Shown: piece after piece, positions 34,168 to 43,198 of the stretch | How positions within the stretch are numbered: the first letter of the stretch is position 1 | Layout: every line of letters begins with the position of its first letter | Assembly: GCA_049334165.1 (NCBI GenBank) | Contig: JBEGHD010000008.1 | Reading direction: 5' to 3' (one strand) | Source of the DNA: JBEGHD01 sp049334165 | Lineage (GTDB): Bacteria; Bacteroidota; Bacteroidia; Flavobacteriales_D; Sanyastnellaceae | DNA length: 64,000 nt | Notes under the pieces: model-generated | The model's input: only the letters and a program-made list of their open reading frames with translations | What the model was told of the DNA's origin: nothing | Databases searched by the model: none | Program-made: the position numbers and the translations under genes

Positions 34168-35386
34168 AATCGGCAATTTTTAAAGAACCAAGGCTTCCAA
34201 TTGTGCCCACAAATTGACCGGGCAGTTGCCCACTATCAACCGTGGCATTCAGAAGATGATCTTCATAAGTGGAAGAAGGAGTTTCAAGTAGAAAATGGTT
34301 TGCAATAACTGACCCAAAAATCGTCCCTTTCAACTCTACATAGCTATCGGATATCACTTCCCCTACAATTTTGGCCCGATCTATTTTTAGGGAAGATCTC
34401 TTATTTTCTGAAAGTAGAACTGCTGTACCACGTATCTCGCTCTGAGGCGAGAAGTGAACCTCCGTTCTGAGTTCTTTGTCTTCGTTAATAAGACTAACAG
34501 ATGAAGGATATTCCAAAATTGCCCTTTCCTGTATTTCAATCATTTCTGAGGCGACTACATGAACTTTTCCCATAAAATTACTGCCAATGTAAACCCGTGG
34601 TGCAATCAAAAGGGTGTGCTCGAGAGAAGCGTCTGGATTGACATAAATTGCAGTTTGCGATAGTACTGCTATAGAACCGGAAATAGAGGAATAAATACTT
34701 ATGCTATCGTTTGATGCAAGTATGATTGGGTTGGTAGCAAAAGAATTTTGAAGAGAATCCTTAATGTAGCTTGAAAAATCACTGTATTCGAATTTTTCCA
34801 TTGAGGTACCGCTAATGAATCCTTTCAGATGCGACAGATTCTCATCCATTTTAAACTCTGAGTCGATAATCTGGCCCTGAACAAGACGGTTTCCAACGAA
34901 GTTTTGCCCTTCAATATATCCTCTTTCCACTCGGCTATTTGGCACATAAACATCACCCACAATTTTTGTTCTTCCGCTTAATGTGAGAGGATCATAGCTC
35001 CTTGACCTTAAGGCTATTGCAAATGAATTATCGTTTTGTCTTCCTGCAATTGCGCTCTTGATATGAGAGCGGTTGTTTTGCGAAGCTCTCGCTGACAGAA
35101 TAAAAAAAGTACCCCATGGATATTTTTTCAGTTTGACTGAGTCTGCACCTTCCTGAAAAAGGTCAATCCATTCTTCGAAATAAGGAGACTCTTGAGCCGA
35201 GAGGAATTTTAAACCAGATCTGGAGTTTTGGACCAGCTCCACTTCGGTTTGATAAAGATCCTGTTCAACTCTGAAGAGGTAGGTTGAATAAATTAAAGCC
35301 GTAAGCAGTATGCCGCTTAATAATAAGATTACCAAAGCGTAGAAGAGAGAGTTTGCTTTGAACTTCAGATTTAAGATACTTCTCAA
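34157..35386 (-). CDS. GspK/PilX-like membrane-anchored component with polymer-like beta repeat region
   Basis: This 409-residue protein begins with a hydrophobic helix (SLFYALVILLLSGILLTALIYS), as in PilX/GspK proteins, but I see no clear prepilin cleavage site. The remaining 350 residues are predicted to be beta-rich, with repeated short strand-turn units (GRTKIVGDVYVPNSRV, SGSIAVLSQTAIYV, KIVGEVISDSYVELKGTIFGSVIA) that look like bactofilin-type or other beta-helical coils. The gene position among minor pseudopilins suggests a minor pseudopilin or tip-associated role. Identity is inferred mainly from context. Confidence 0.6.
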   Translation of the reverse strand: MRSILNLKFKANSLFYALVILLLSGILLTALIYSTYLFRVEQDLYQTEVELVQNSRSGLKFLSAQESPYFEEWIDLFQEGADSVKLKKYPWGTFFILSARASQNNRSHIKSAIAGRQNDNSFAIALRSRSYDPLTLSGRTKIVGDVYVPNSRVERGYIEGQNFVGNRLVQGQIIDSEFKMDENLSHLKGFISGTSMEKFEYSDFSSYIKDSLQNSFATNPIILASNDSISIYSSISGSIAVLSQTAIYVNPDASLEHTLLIAPRVYIGSNFMGKVHVVASEMIEIQERAILEYPSSVSLINEDKELRTEVHFSPQSEIRGTAVLLSENKRSSLKIDRAKIVGEVISDSYVELKGTIFGSVIANHFLLETPSSTYEDHLLNATVDSGQLPGQFVGTIGSLGSLKIADYVE

Positions 35387-35997
35387 GGAATGCTGTCTTT
35401 AGTCGTTGTCGAGTCAGTTTTTTCTTTAAAGAGAGCTTTTTTCCAAAGTGGCTTTTCGTTGGGCTCCGAGTCTTCTATTTCTTCTTCTCCTTTATCGTAG
35501 GTGGTTGTATGCTTCAAAGTGTCATTAATAAGTTTGAATTGATCTCCGTGAAGAACACCGTCTTTGAAATTCTTCTTTTCTGAAATGTTTCCGTCATCAT
35601 TGAAGATCAGGTAAGTACCATCCAGGAGTCCGTCATCCCAATGTGTTAACTTTAATAGGGTTCCCTCTCCATCCCACTTTTTCCATTCACCATCTTTTAG
35701 CCCTTTAGAAAAGTAACCTGACTTTATCAGGTTGCCGTCAGTGTCGAAAACCTGGTATTTTCCATGTAGAAGCCCCCCTGAGAATCCACCCTGGGTCGAC
35801 TTAATAAGCCCTGCATCCTGCCAGTAGTATGTGAGTTTGGGATCAGCTGAGACTTTAGGGTTCTCTTTGAAATATTGAACCTCAACACGTTCGTCTTTGC
35901 GTACTAATGTCCTTGACATCAGCTTCTTATTATAGCAAGACCAGAAGCTAAATAGAAAGAGACCAATAAGTACGAGGTTGAAATTATTCCTGAACAT
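35383..35997 (-). CDS. lipoprotein with YwqK/MORN-like repeats
   Basis: This 204-residue protein has a lipoprotein signal (LIGLFLFSFWSCYN) followed by tandem YwqK-type repeats: KYQVFDTDGNLIKSGYFSKG, then GEWKKWDGEGTLLKLTHWDDG, then GTYLIFNDDGNISEKKNFKDG. Such repeats are common in Bacteroidota outer-membrane lipoproteins and are often labelled antitoxin without evidence. Here the gene is embedded in, and overlaps, the secretion operon (4 bases downstream, 14 bases upstream), so an accessory or pilotin-like role is proposed. The repeats suggest a protein-binding surface. Confidence 0.72.
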   Translation of the reverse strand: MFRNNFNLVLIGLFLFSFWSCYNKKLMSRTLVRKDERVEVQYFKENPKVSADPKLTYYWQDAGLIKSTQGGFSGGLLHGKYQVFDTDGNLIKSGYFSKGLKDGEWKKWDGEGTLLKLTHWDDGLLDGTYLIFNDDGNISEKKNFKDGVLHGDQFKLINDTLKHTTTYDKGEEEIEDSEPNEKPLWKKALFKEKTDSTTTKDSIP

Positions 35998-36493
35998 GTT
36001 TGACAATTGTCTTTGTTTCACCTGCTTGAGAGAGTGAAATAGAGTCTGTGAATACGTTTTCGAGAACCATAAGGTCATTGATAGTATCTCCTATGCTGTT
36101 CACATACTCTTGATTGTGTATTGAAAAAATTGCGTTGACCTCACCAGTAGTATTGTTTTGCATCATTCCAAAGTATTTGATATTTGGCCAACGGACTTTT
36201 TGTTTAGGAGGTTCTGGTTCCTCCTTTTTTGTAACTATCCTTTTGGTTTGAGGGATGACGGTATTCTTATTTCGGCTGGCGGCCTTTCCAAGAAATGGAT
36301 CTCGAAATTTCGAATGTAGACTGAAGCTCTGGGTTTCTTCATGCCCTTGCTCATAATCCTTGATGGGAGCCACAATCTCTGAATTGACCACTATCGTTTC
36401 ATCGTTGGAAGATTGTACAATGTCGTAAATAACCTTTGTCCAAATCATCACAACAACAACTAGCATTATGTATTTAAGTGGCTTTTGCTTCAT
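35984..36493 (-). CDS. GspC/PilP-like periplasmic linker protein
   Basis: This 169-residue protein has a single N-terminal membrane helix, a linker, the motif SKFRDPFLG typical of PilP/GspC proteins, a proline-rich spacer with PEPPKQK, and a small beta domain (RWPNIKYFGMMQNN through EYVNSIGDTINDLMVLENV) that matches the HR domain in layout. GspC/PilP proteins connect the inner-membrane assembly to the secretin. Its place between the PilO-like genes and the minor pseudopilins is as expected. Confidence 0.75.
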   Translation of the reverse strand: MKQKPLKYIMLVVVVMIWTKVIYDIVQSSNDETIVVNSEIVAPIKDYEQGHEETQSFSLHSKFRDPFLGKAASRNKNTVIPQTKRIVTKKEEPEPPKQKVRWPNIKYFGMMQNNTTGEVNAIFSIHNQEYVNSIGDTINDLMVLENVFTDSISLSQAGETKTIVKHVQE

Positions 36494-37461
36494 GGTTCAA
36501 TATCAAAGCTTTCCGGTTCGCTTTCTGAGAAGTTCCCAACCGAATCGTAAGTCTTAACAATCCAGTAAAAACGACCTGTTCCGAAGTCTGAATTTGGGAT
36601 TATTATGCTGTTATTCACTCCTTCCTCTTCCATAACCAAGTCTGTCAGGTCCTGATCGTCATAAACGAATATACTGTCGCTGGTGATAGTAAACTCATCA
36701 ATACCTGATTGCCATTCAAATTCAGTTGTTCCTGTGACGCTTAAAGTGTCTCCAATCGGTGAGGTCAGAACTGGAAGGCTCGGAGCAGATTGATCAATTG
36801 TTAAACTTCTCTGGGTGAATTGAGATTGAGAACTTCCATCAAAACCTTGAACTCTCCAAAACCAGATGCCTTCTGGGATAACAAGTGAGGTGTCGGTTGA
36901 GGTTAAGTTAACTGTTGGGCCAAACTGATCTCCTACTGCTCCATTTTCATTTTCGAAAACCTTGAGGGAGTAAGAGTTAGCACCGATTAATGGTTCCCAG
37001 TCGAAACTCACAAGACTATCGGAAAAGACAGCGCCATTAGCCGGTGAAGACAGAATAATCTGAGAATCCTGGATACCAGAAGTAGAATCTATAAATACGG
37101 TTCTTGTTGAATAAGGTGTATGGCTACTTCCGTTTTCTGCTCTAACTCTCCATTGATAAGTCCCAGGATTCATTGAAAAATAGACTGAATTTTCTCCAAT
37201 TGTTGAGTCAACCTGGAATTCTAATGGCGATTCAAAGTTTGGTTGCACTATTTGAATTCGGTAGTGCATGGCTCCGTCCACTTCTTCCCATCGGAACTGC
37301 GGAGTTGTAGAGGTGACTACTTGAGAGTCAGCTGGAAGTATTATCTCAATTCGATCGTCTGAGAGGTCTTCTTCTATTATATCAGAGCATTGATAAAATG
37401 AAGAGAGGAAGACCACTCCGAAAAAGAAGCAAAATAATTGATTATTGAATATTTTGGACAT
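36490..37461 (-). CDS. lipoprotein with three FN3-like domains
   Basis: This 323-residue protein starts MSKIFNNQLFCFFFGVVFLSS and has a lipobox-like SFYQC. Three tandem fibronectin III-like domains follow, marked by the repeated PQFRWEEVDGAMHYRIQI / VSFDWEPLIGANSYSLKV / TEFEWQSGIDEF and TYQWRVRAENG / WFWRVQGFDGS / FYWIVKTYDSVGN. It is not a standard T2SS or T4P component. Position inside the operon, overlapping both neighbours, suggests an outer-membrane partner of the secretin or a surface substrate-binding lipoprotein. Confidence 0.72.
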   Translation of the reverse strand: MSKIFNNQLFCFFFGVVFLSSFYQCSDIIEEDLSDDRIEIILPADSQVVTSTTPQFRWEEVDGAMHYRIQIVQPNFESPLEFQVDSTIGENSVYFSMNPGTYQWRVRAENGSSHTPYSTRTVFIDSTSGIQDSQIILSSPANGAVFSDSLVSFDWEPLIGANSYSLKVFENENGAVGDQFGPTVNLTSTDTSLVIPEGIWFWRVQGFDGSSQSQFTQRSLTIDQSAPSLPVLTSPIGDTLSVTGTTEFEWQSGIDEFTITSDSIFVYDDQDLTDLVMEEEGVNNSIIIPNSDFGTGRFYWIVKTYDSVGNFSESEPESFDIEP

Positions 37462-37972
37462 AGTATGTACTAAGTAGGTGTTTCTCACGGTTCCTTTTCT
37501 CCTTGTAGACATGATACTCAAATGCTGCTACGTGGCCGTATTTAAATTCATCTTCAAGCAATTTACTTAACTTTTGCAAGGTGTGAAAATCTGCCTTTAC
37601 AGAAACTGAGTGGGTCAATATTGTGTACCCATTTTTTTCATAAGAGTGAATAGGGGAGACTTCGAAAAGTTTCGAGTCGTTTTTCCTGGAGAATTTTTCA
37701 ATACTTCCCAATAATTCCTGTTGTACTTCCTCAGTCTTTCGGTTTTGTTTGCCAATGATCCCTTCGAGTTGCTGCAAACGACCTCTTGCATTTGGGAGCT
37801 TTTTTTCAGCTATGGCGCTACTATCGAGCTTTAGGCGAGCCTCAGAGTATTCTCGAAACTGTTCTACTGTAGCGGAAAATGAAAGCTTGTAAGCAGCAAA
37901 GCTCACCAATACCATCAATCCTATGAGGATGTAGAACCGAGACTTATTTGTTAAATCGGACAATTGCTTCAT
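37442..37972 (-). CDS. GspM/PilO-like assembly protein
   Basis: This 176-residue protein has one N-terminal membrane helix (FYILIGLMVLVSFAAY), a coiled-coil stretch, and a small alpha/beta domain (YTILTHSVSVKADFHTLQKL). This is the layout of GspM and PilO, which pair with GspL/PilN in the inner-membrane platform. It overlaps the GspL-like gene by four bases. Confidence 0.75.
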   Translation of the reverse strand: MKQLSDLTNKSRFYILIGLMVLVSFAAYKLSFSATVEQFREYSEARLKLDSSAIAEKKLPNARGRLQQLEGIIGKQNRKTEEVQQELLGSIEKFSRKNDSKLFEVSPIHSYEKNGYTILTHSVSVKADFHTLQKLSKLLEDEFKYGHVAAFEYHVYKEKRNREKHLLSTYYVQNIQ

Positions 37973-39162
37973 ACTTTTAGCAAAATAAGGATTTCGAATT
38001 GGCCAATTGGTTCTTCTATACGGTTGAAATTCAACAACTCAACTTCTTTTATGAATTTCATATTGCGAATGCTGTTTAGCCAGTTGTTTAAGTCTTCCGA
38101 ATTGTTGGCAATACCGCTTACTTCGATCTTGTCTGTCTGAAAGCTAAGTGGTTTTCCCCTCTTTATCTTGTTTTCAGGAGGTCGTACAAAAATGGACTCC
38201 AGTAAAATGCTTTCAGGCATTTGGTATGCCACCTGATCCAGAATCATGGTTCCCGAAGTATTTCGCTCTATACCAAGTTCTGAAATCATGCTTTGACTTT
38301 TCGCAATATTAGCTTCAATTGACTGCAGCTCGTCATATGCTTGAGACTTGAAAACCAACTCCTGACGGAGGGCGGCATTTTTCTTTTGATAATGCTGGAA
38401 GACAAAAAAGTTAATCACCAGAAGAATAAAGAGAGACACTAGAAAAGTAATTCCTACAAGCTTGAATTTCCGACTATATTGATAGTCTTCTCTCTGCGCG
38501 GTCAGAGACTCTGGCAACGTTGCACTTCTTTCTTCAGGTGAAATAAAAAACTTCAATGCTACTGAAAGTGAGGCTGCATATTCCGGAGGGACTACCAGAT
38601 CATCTATTTTGATGTTTTGATGAGTCTTAGAATTGTCATTTCGGGCGGTAATCAAACCATTGTCCAGGTCGACAACAGTGTGCCATCCGACAACATTTGA
38701 AGAACTTAGCAATGCAATACTTTGAAGACCTGATATTCCCAATGAAAGAGAAAGAACATTAAAGCCTTCTGCCGCAAACTCGCTCAAGATCTGATCGACC
38801 TGGGATTTTCGAGATAGGCTGAAAAAAGTTCTTTCATCCCATTCAAAAGACTGAATATAGAAGTCGATGGGTTTTGCTTTTGGAAGTGCTGACTTGAGGA
38901 GCTCTGTAGAGGTTTTGTCAATTCCTGAGACACACTTATTGAGTATGCCACTGCCTGAAATGGATAGAACTAAAGGTGTTTTCTTATCGAGGATTGAGAA
39001 TAGTGACTCCCAGCTCTCAGCTTTCTGTGGTTCCCGGGATAACTCAATTTTATCTCCATTTTTGACAAGATGAACTACAAGAAAAGAGGTATTGCCTTCA
39101 GCAGAAATATTGATATCGACTGCACAAACTGTTTCTTTAAGTATGCCAGAAAAGAATGCCAT
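37969..39162 (-). CDS. GspL-like protein (PilM-PilN fusion architecture)
   Basis: This 397-residue protein has a cytoplasmic N-terminal part (about 1-225) that looks like a diverged actin-like/PilM domain, a membrane helix near 233-252 (LVGITFLVSLFILLVINFF), a coiled coil (FKSQAYDELQSIEANIAKSQ), and a periplasmic PilN-like domain (about 300-397) with QMPESILLESIFVRPPEN and NNWLNSIRNMKF. In type II systems GspL unites these parts in one chain, whereas type IV pili use separate PilM and PilN. It links the ATPase to the periplasmic scaffold. Confidence 0.82.
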   Translation of the reverse strand: MAFFSGILKETVCAVDINISAEGNTSFLVVHLVKNGDKIELSREPQKAESWESLFSILDKKTPLVLSISGSGILNKCVSGIDKTSTELLKSALPKAKPIDFYIQSFEWDERTFFSLSRKSQVDQILSEFAAEGFNVLSLSLGISGLQSIALLSSSNVVGWHTVVDLDNGLITARNDNSKTHQNIKIDDLVVPPEYAASLSVALKFFISPEERSATLPESLTAQREDYQYSRKFKLVGITFLVSLFILLVINFFVFQHYQKKNAALRQELVFKSQAYDELQSIEANIAKSQSMISELGIERNTSGTMILDQVAYQMPESILLESIFVRPPENKIKRGKPLSFQTDKIEVSGIANNSEDLNNWLNSIRNMKFIKEVELLNFNRIEEPIGQFEILILLKV

Positions 39163-39173
39163 AAAAGTTCAGG

Positions 39174-41240
39174 CTAGTACATGATTGTTGGGCGAATGAA
39201 AATATTCAAACGACTCTGACTCTTCGATTTTGATCTGCTTCCAAAAAGCCATTTTAGAACCGGAATTCTTGAAATGAGTGGAATGCCTCCCCCGGAGCTG
39301 TTGTTTGACTTGTCTTCAAGACCTCCTAAGAGAATCATCTCGCCATTCTTTACTCGAATACTTGATTCGAACTCTCTGTTGACGGATCCAAATGGTCCGT
39401 TTGCTCCAGATCGTTCTGTGAAATCGCTTTGAGTTACATTGATACTCAATGTTACTTGTTCCGCTCCTGAGACTACAGGAGTCACATTTATTGAAAGATC
39501 GGCATTTAGTGGTTGCCATACTTGTTGCTCAGTAATAACATTGTTACCGGCTGATGGATTTACATTCGTTCTTGTTTCCAGGTAGTACTCCTGACGACCG
39601 ATACTCAGACTGGCAGTATACGAATTCAGAGTAGAAAGCTTTGGAATCGATCTGGTGCGTATGACACCATCTGATTCAAGCGCCTGAATTCTCAAGTAAA
39701 AATCTGGAGAAACATTTCCCAAATTGACGATTCCTGCAGTGTTGAAGTTACCCAGAAGTCCGTTTATCGTTTCTGTACTGACATCAAGGTTTAATCCCTG
39801 ATCACTTGTGATTTGTCCATTCGTTTGGTCGGCAGCACCTTCTTCACTAAGTCCGGCATTTATACCTGTAGCTACGGTTCTATTCTTGTTCACATCTACA
39901 ATCAAAATCTCTATCATCACTACAGGCACCACCTGATCTACTTGATGAATAAAGTCCTTGAATTGTTTTACATCAGGATATGAGCCACTTACAATAAAAG
40001 AGTTTAACTCCGGAAAAGATTGAATTTTAAGATCAGGTGACATGAAAGGAGAGCTCACAGCAACAGATTGACCGCCAGAAGAACCTGCAGCTCCACCAGG
40101 ACCTTGGTTTTGACCAGTACCTCTTCTTTGAGAGCTTCTGGAACTACCCCCTCCGAATGAGTCGAATACATTTTCGATGGTGCGGTATTTTAATTGAATC
40201 ATCTCTGTTGTTTCGATACCGTCTTCCTGAGAGTTACCTATTAGATAAACGCGTTCATCAATCGTGAAGCTATATTCTGTTCCGTGGAATAGATAGGTCA
40301 AAACCTCTTCATAAGTTGCATTGTCTATGAAGGTCGTGATGCGCCCCTCAGGAGGAGTAATTACAAAGAAATTCTTTAAAAGCTTATCCGAAACTTCTTC
40401 GATAATGTCTAAGATTTCTGCGTCATTGGCTCTAACCGATACTCTTAGCGAGTCCTGAGCCAAAGAGACATTAATTTCTCCTGATTCGCCCTCTTCATCC
40501 TGTGGTCTTTGACCTCTGCTATTTCTACTGTTCGAAGCAGTTCTGGAATTATTGACTGGCTCTTCGGGTGTCAACTCTGAAACTAAAAAGAAATTACCGT
40601 CTTTCTCAATCTCAAGACCATTGGCATAAGCCATTTTTTCCAGTGCATCAGCGAAAGGTCTATTCTGGATGTAGACACTTACAAGTTTATTCTCAATATT
40701 TGGTGACAGAACGACATTGTGTACCGATTCTTTAGTGATTTTTCTGGCTACCTTGCCAAGACTGTCTCTTTTGAGATCAAGAGAAATGAAATCTGTTTCT
40801 GGAAAGTATTCTATGTCAATTACCCTAGGTGGAGTTGGAATAACCGGTGGGGATGGTCTGTTCCATTTCTTAACGGATATTATACCACCAATTATTTCAA
40901 TATCAAGCGAATACTCTTTACAAAGAAATACGAGTACATCTGCGACCCGAGCGTTAGCAAAATTGTTTATTAGCCTTTGATTCAGGCTGTCAGAAACATT
41001 AATATTGAGTTCGTGATTTATTCCAATTGTTCGGATGAATTCAGTTATTGAAACACCACTTACTGAAGTCTGAATAGACTCGTCAAGGCCAGGTTGATCA
41101 ACTGTTAGTGTTTCAAGTTCATTTCTAATCTGTTGAATTCGCTCAGTACCATCTTCTTGTGAAAAGCAATCTATTGAAAAAATTGAACACAACACGAAGA
41201 GAAAGAGTAGATGTAAACTTTTGGTTAAGGCAGATACCAT
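39174..41240 (-). CDS. gspD: secretin (GspD/PilQ family outer-membrane channel)
   Basis: This 688-residue protein has a signal peptide (SLHLLFLFVLCSIFSIDCFSQ), an STN/N0-like domain (about 57-125), further N-domains with a second STN-like unit (NRPFADALEKMAYANGLEI), a Ser/Gly-rich loop (GGGSSRSSQRRGTGQNQGPG), and the C-terminal secretin domain from about residue 470, ending RIPVLKWLFGSRSKS and NIFIRPTIMY. The RQEYYLETR and TVRTRSIPKLSTLNS-like segments (here IRTRSIPKLSTLNS) are standard. It forms the multimeric gate for the pseudopilus or pilus in the outer membrane. Confidence 0.93.
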   Translation of the reverse strand: MVSALTKSLHLLFLFVLCSIFSIDCFSQEDGTERIQQIRNELETLTVDQPGLDESIQTSVSGVSITEFIRTIGINHELNINVSDSLNQRLINNFANARVADVLVFLCKEYSLDIEIIGGIISVKKWNRPSPPVIPTPPRVIDIEYFPETDFISLDLKRDSLGKVARKITKESVHNVVLSPNIENKLVSVYIQNRPFADALEKMAYANGLEIEKDGNFFLVSELTPEEPVNNSRTASNSRNSRGQRPQDEEGESGEINVSLAQDSLRVSVRANDAEILDIIEEVSDKLLKNFFVITPPEGRITTFIDNATYEEVLTYLFHGTEYSFTIDERVYLIGNSQEDGIETTEMIQLKYRTIENVFDSFGGGSSRSSQRRGTGQNQGPGGAAGSSGGQSVAVSSPFMSPDLKIQSFPELNSFIVSGSYPDVKQFKDFIHQVDQVVPVVMIEILIVDVNKNRTVATGINAGLSEEGAADQTNGQITSDQGLNLDVSTETINGLLGNFNTAGIVNLGNVSPDFYLRIQALESDGVIRTRSIPKLSTLNSYTASLSIGRQEYYLETRTNVNPSAGNNVITEQQVWQPLNADLSINVTPVVSGAEQVTLSINVTQSDFTERSGANGPFGSVNREFESSIRVKNGEMILLGGLEDKSNNSSGGGIPLISRIPVLKWLFGSRSKSKSQSRLNIFIRPTIMY

Positions 41241-41243
41241 AAG

Positions 41244-42680
41244 CTAGTTTTTTGAGGTGAGCAATATAGGGTAAATTTCTTCCAATGAAGTTATGCCCTG
41301 TTCAAATAGTTCAAGTGCATTTGCTCCAAGCGATTTAATGTCCTGGTTTTTCTGATATTCTGTAGAATTCAGACTTCCAGTCTTGATTGACTTTACAAGC
41401 TCTTGATTCATGTTGATCATTTCATAAACAGCAGTTCTACCGGAGTATCCTGTGAAATGACAATGTTCACAGCCTTGGGGTACATAATGGCGTTCAGGTA
41501 TGTTTTTCTGTTCGACCCAAGATGGAAAATCTGCTGAGTTCAAAGACTTCTCCTTTTTACAATGGCTACAAAGTTTTCGCAATAATCTTTGGGCCACAGA
41601 CAGTTTGAGTGTGTTTGCAACGAGATAATCAGGAACTCCCATGTCAATCAACCTGTTTATGGTTTCAAGTGCAGAATTAGTGTGAATTGTGGAAAGTACC
41701 AGGTGACCTGTAAGTGCTGCACGGATGGCCATTTCGGCAGTTTCGGAGTCTCTGATCTCACCGACCATTATCACGTCAGGATCTTGTCGTAAAAAAGTTC
41801 GTAGTGCTTTGGCGAAAGTTAGGCCAATACTGTCTTTTAATTGTACCTGATTTATTCCGTCCAAAGTGTATTCAATAGGGTCTTCAATGGTGAGAATATT
41901 CCTTTTAGTCTCGTTCAGCAGTTTTAATGTGGCATACAATGTAGTTGTTTTACCAGAGCCAGTTGGACCGCTAATCAAAAGTATTCCACTGGTGTTTTTG
42001 ATGCTTTCTAAGTAGATGTCTCTCTCATTTTTTCGCATACCCAATGAGTCGATGTCTACATTGGTTGTGTCCCTACTTAGCAGACGCATCACTACTTTTT
42101 CACCATAAAGGGATGGTAGTATTGAAACACGGATATCAACCCGAAGCCCATCTTCATTGAAGTTTATCCTTCCGTCTTGAGGCAGTCTCTTTTCTGCAAT
42201 ATCGAGATTAGCCTTAATCTTAATTCGATTGACGAGTGCCGGATATCTTGTTTTGTCCAGGGTAAACCGCTCTACAAGCAGGCCGTCAATGCGCATCCTC
42301 ACTCTGGCGGACTCGTCATAGACTTCGATATGTATGTCCGAACTTCCAATGTCTTTAGATTCGATAATTAAATCTTCAAGGAAACGATCGGCATTAGCTG
42401 AATCGAGTTTAGCCGTTTTGGTGACACCTGCAGTCTTTCGATAAATACTTGACAGAGTATTTTGGATAGTATCTCGAGGCTGTGGCTGAAAAACAACTTT
42501 TTTGTCGAAAAGCATTTGAACTTCCTCGCGCACATCTGGACTATCTGTATTTTCATCAATGAAGAGTGTGATCAATCCTTCTTCAGATTGCTTAGGAATT
42601 ACTCTGTAAGACCAGGCTATCTCAGACGAGATTAGTTGTCGATCAGCAACTTCTGTATCTATGAATCTAGTCTCATTCAT
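41244..42680 (-). CDS. gspE: GspE/PilB-type assembly ATPase
   Basis: This 478-residue ATPase, starting MNETRFIDTEVADRQL, drives pseudopilus assembly. It contains GSSDIHIEVYDESARVRMRIDG, Walker A GPTGSGKTTTL (about 238-248), the Asp box ILTIEDPIEY, Walker B IMVGEIRDSETAEMA, the His box TGHLVLSTIHTNSA, and a four-Cys zinc motif (LCSHCKKEK and GCEHCHFTG). The N-terminal domain is short. The start ATG overlaps the stop of the prepilin peptidase gene by four bases, which favours it over the in-frame ATG at 42,707. No PilT gene is present, so assembly rather than retraction is indicated. Confidence 0.95.
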   Translation of the reverse strand: MNETRFIDTEVADRQLISSEIAWSYRVIPKQSEEGLITLFIDENTDSPDVREEVQMLFDKKVVFQPQPRDTIQNTLSSIYRKTAGVTKTAKLDSANADRFLEDLIIESKDIGSSDIHIEVYDESARVRMRIDGLLVERFTLDKTRYPALVNRIKIKANLDIAEKRLPQDGRINFNEDGLRVDIRVSILPSLYGEKVVMRLLSRDTTNVDIDSLGMRKNERDIYLESIKNTSGILLISGPTGSGKTTTLYATLKLLNETKRNILTIEDPIEYTLDGINQVQLKDSIGLTFAKALRTFLRQDPDVIMVGEIRDSETAEMAIRAALTGHLVLSTIHTNSALETINRLIDMGVPDYLVANTLKLSVAQRLLRKLCSHCKKEKSLNSADFPSWVEQKNIPERHYVPQGCEHCHFTGYSGRTAVYEMINMNQELVKSIKTGSLNSTEYQKNQDIKSLGANALELFEQGITSLEEIYPILLTSKN

Positions 42681-43198
42681 ATTTGCGCTATCCAGTTTAT
42701 GAGCCAATTCTTCTGATAAAGTCCTGGCCAGTCCATAAGGTATCTTCCCAACTCAGTGGTAAGGAAGAATATTCCAATTGTAGAAACAAATGGAACAGAT
42801 TTCTTAGTCGGCTTAATTAATAGTAGGACTAGTAGCCAAACAACAATTGTGAAGAAGGTTCCAACAACAAGGTGGATCACATACCAGTCGAAGGACATCA
42901 TAAAAGTTAGTCCAAGTAGAAATATTGCATCACCAAGACCAAAGTATTCTTTCATTAGATTCACAAATTTTCTTTCTTTCAAGCTGAAATAAAGGCTTGT
43001 GAGCCCTAACATTAACAGGCAAAAAGAGAGGTTTGTAAAGAGCTGGGTCAAGTTGGCATTATTTATAATGAATTGAATAAGATTTATTGCAATGAAAACG
43101 ACAAGTGTAATTAATCTAACTTTTCGCATTCGATAATCCTCTACAATTAGAAATACCATGATGAGGTAAGTTAAGGCATCAACCAGTCCCTCCATCAA
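42677..43198 (-). CDS. minimal A24-family prepilin peptidase
   Basis: This 173-residue membrane protein has about six helices and the two catalytic aspartate motifs of A24 peptidases: DYRMRKVRL (DxRxxxI-like) near residue 21 and GLGDAIFLLG (GxGD) near residue 87. It lacks the N-terminal Cys-containing methylation domain of GspO/PilD, like FlaK/TadV-type enzymes. It should cleave the leader of the pseudopilins in this operon. It overlaps the pseudopilin gene upstream by four bases and gspE by four. Confidence 0.82.
   Translation of the reverse strand: MMEGLVDALTYLIMVFLIVEDYRMRKVRLITLVVFIAINLIQFIINNANLTQLFTNLSFCLLMLGLTSLYFSLKERKFVNLMKEYFGLGDAIFLLGLTFMMSFDWYVIHLVVGTFFTIVVWLLVLLLIKPTKKSVPFVSTIGIFFLTTELGRYLMDWPGLYQKNWLINWIAQI

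Noticed and set aside
35383..35997. YwqK-repeat protein as part of a toxin-antitoxin system
   Set aside because: Databases often label the family as antitoxin, but there is no toxin gene here, it is a lipoprotein, and it is embedded in the secretion operon.
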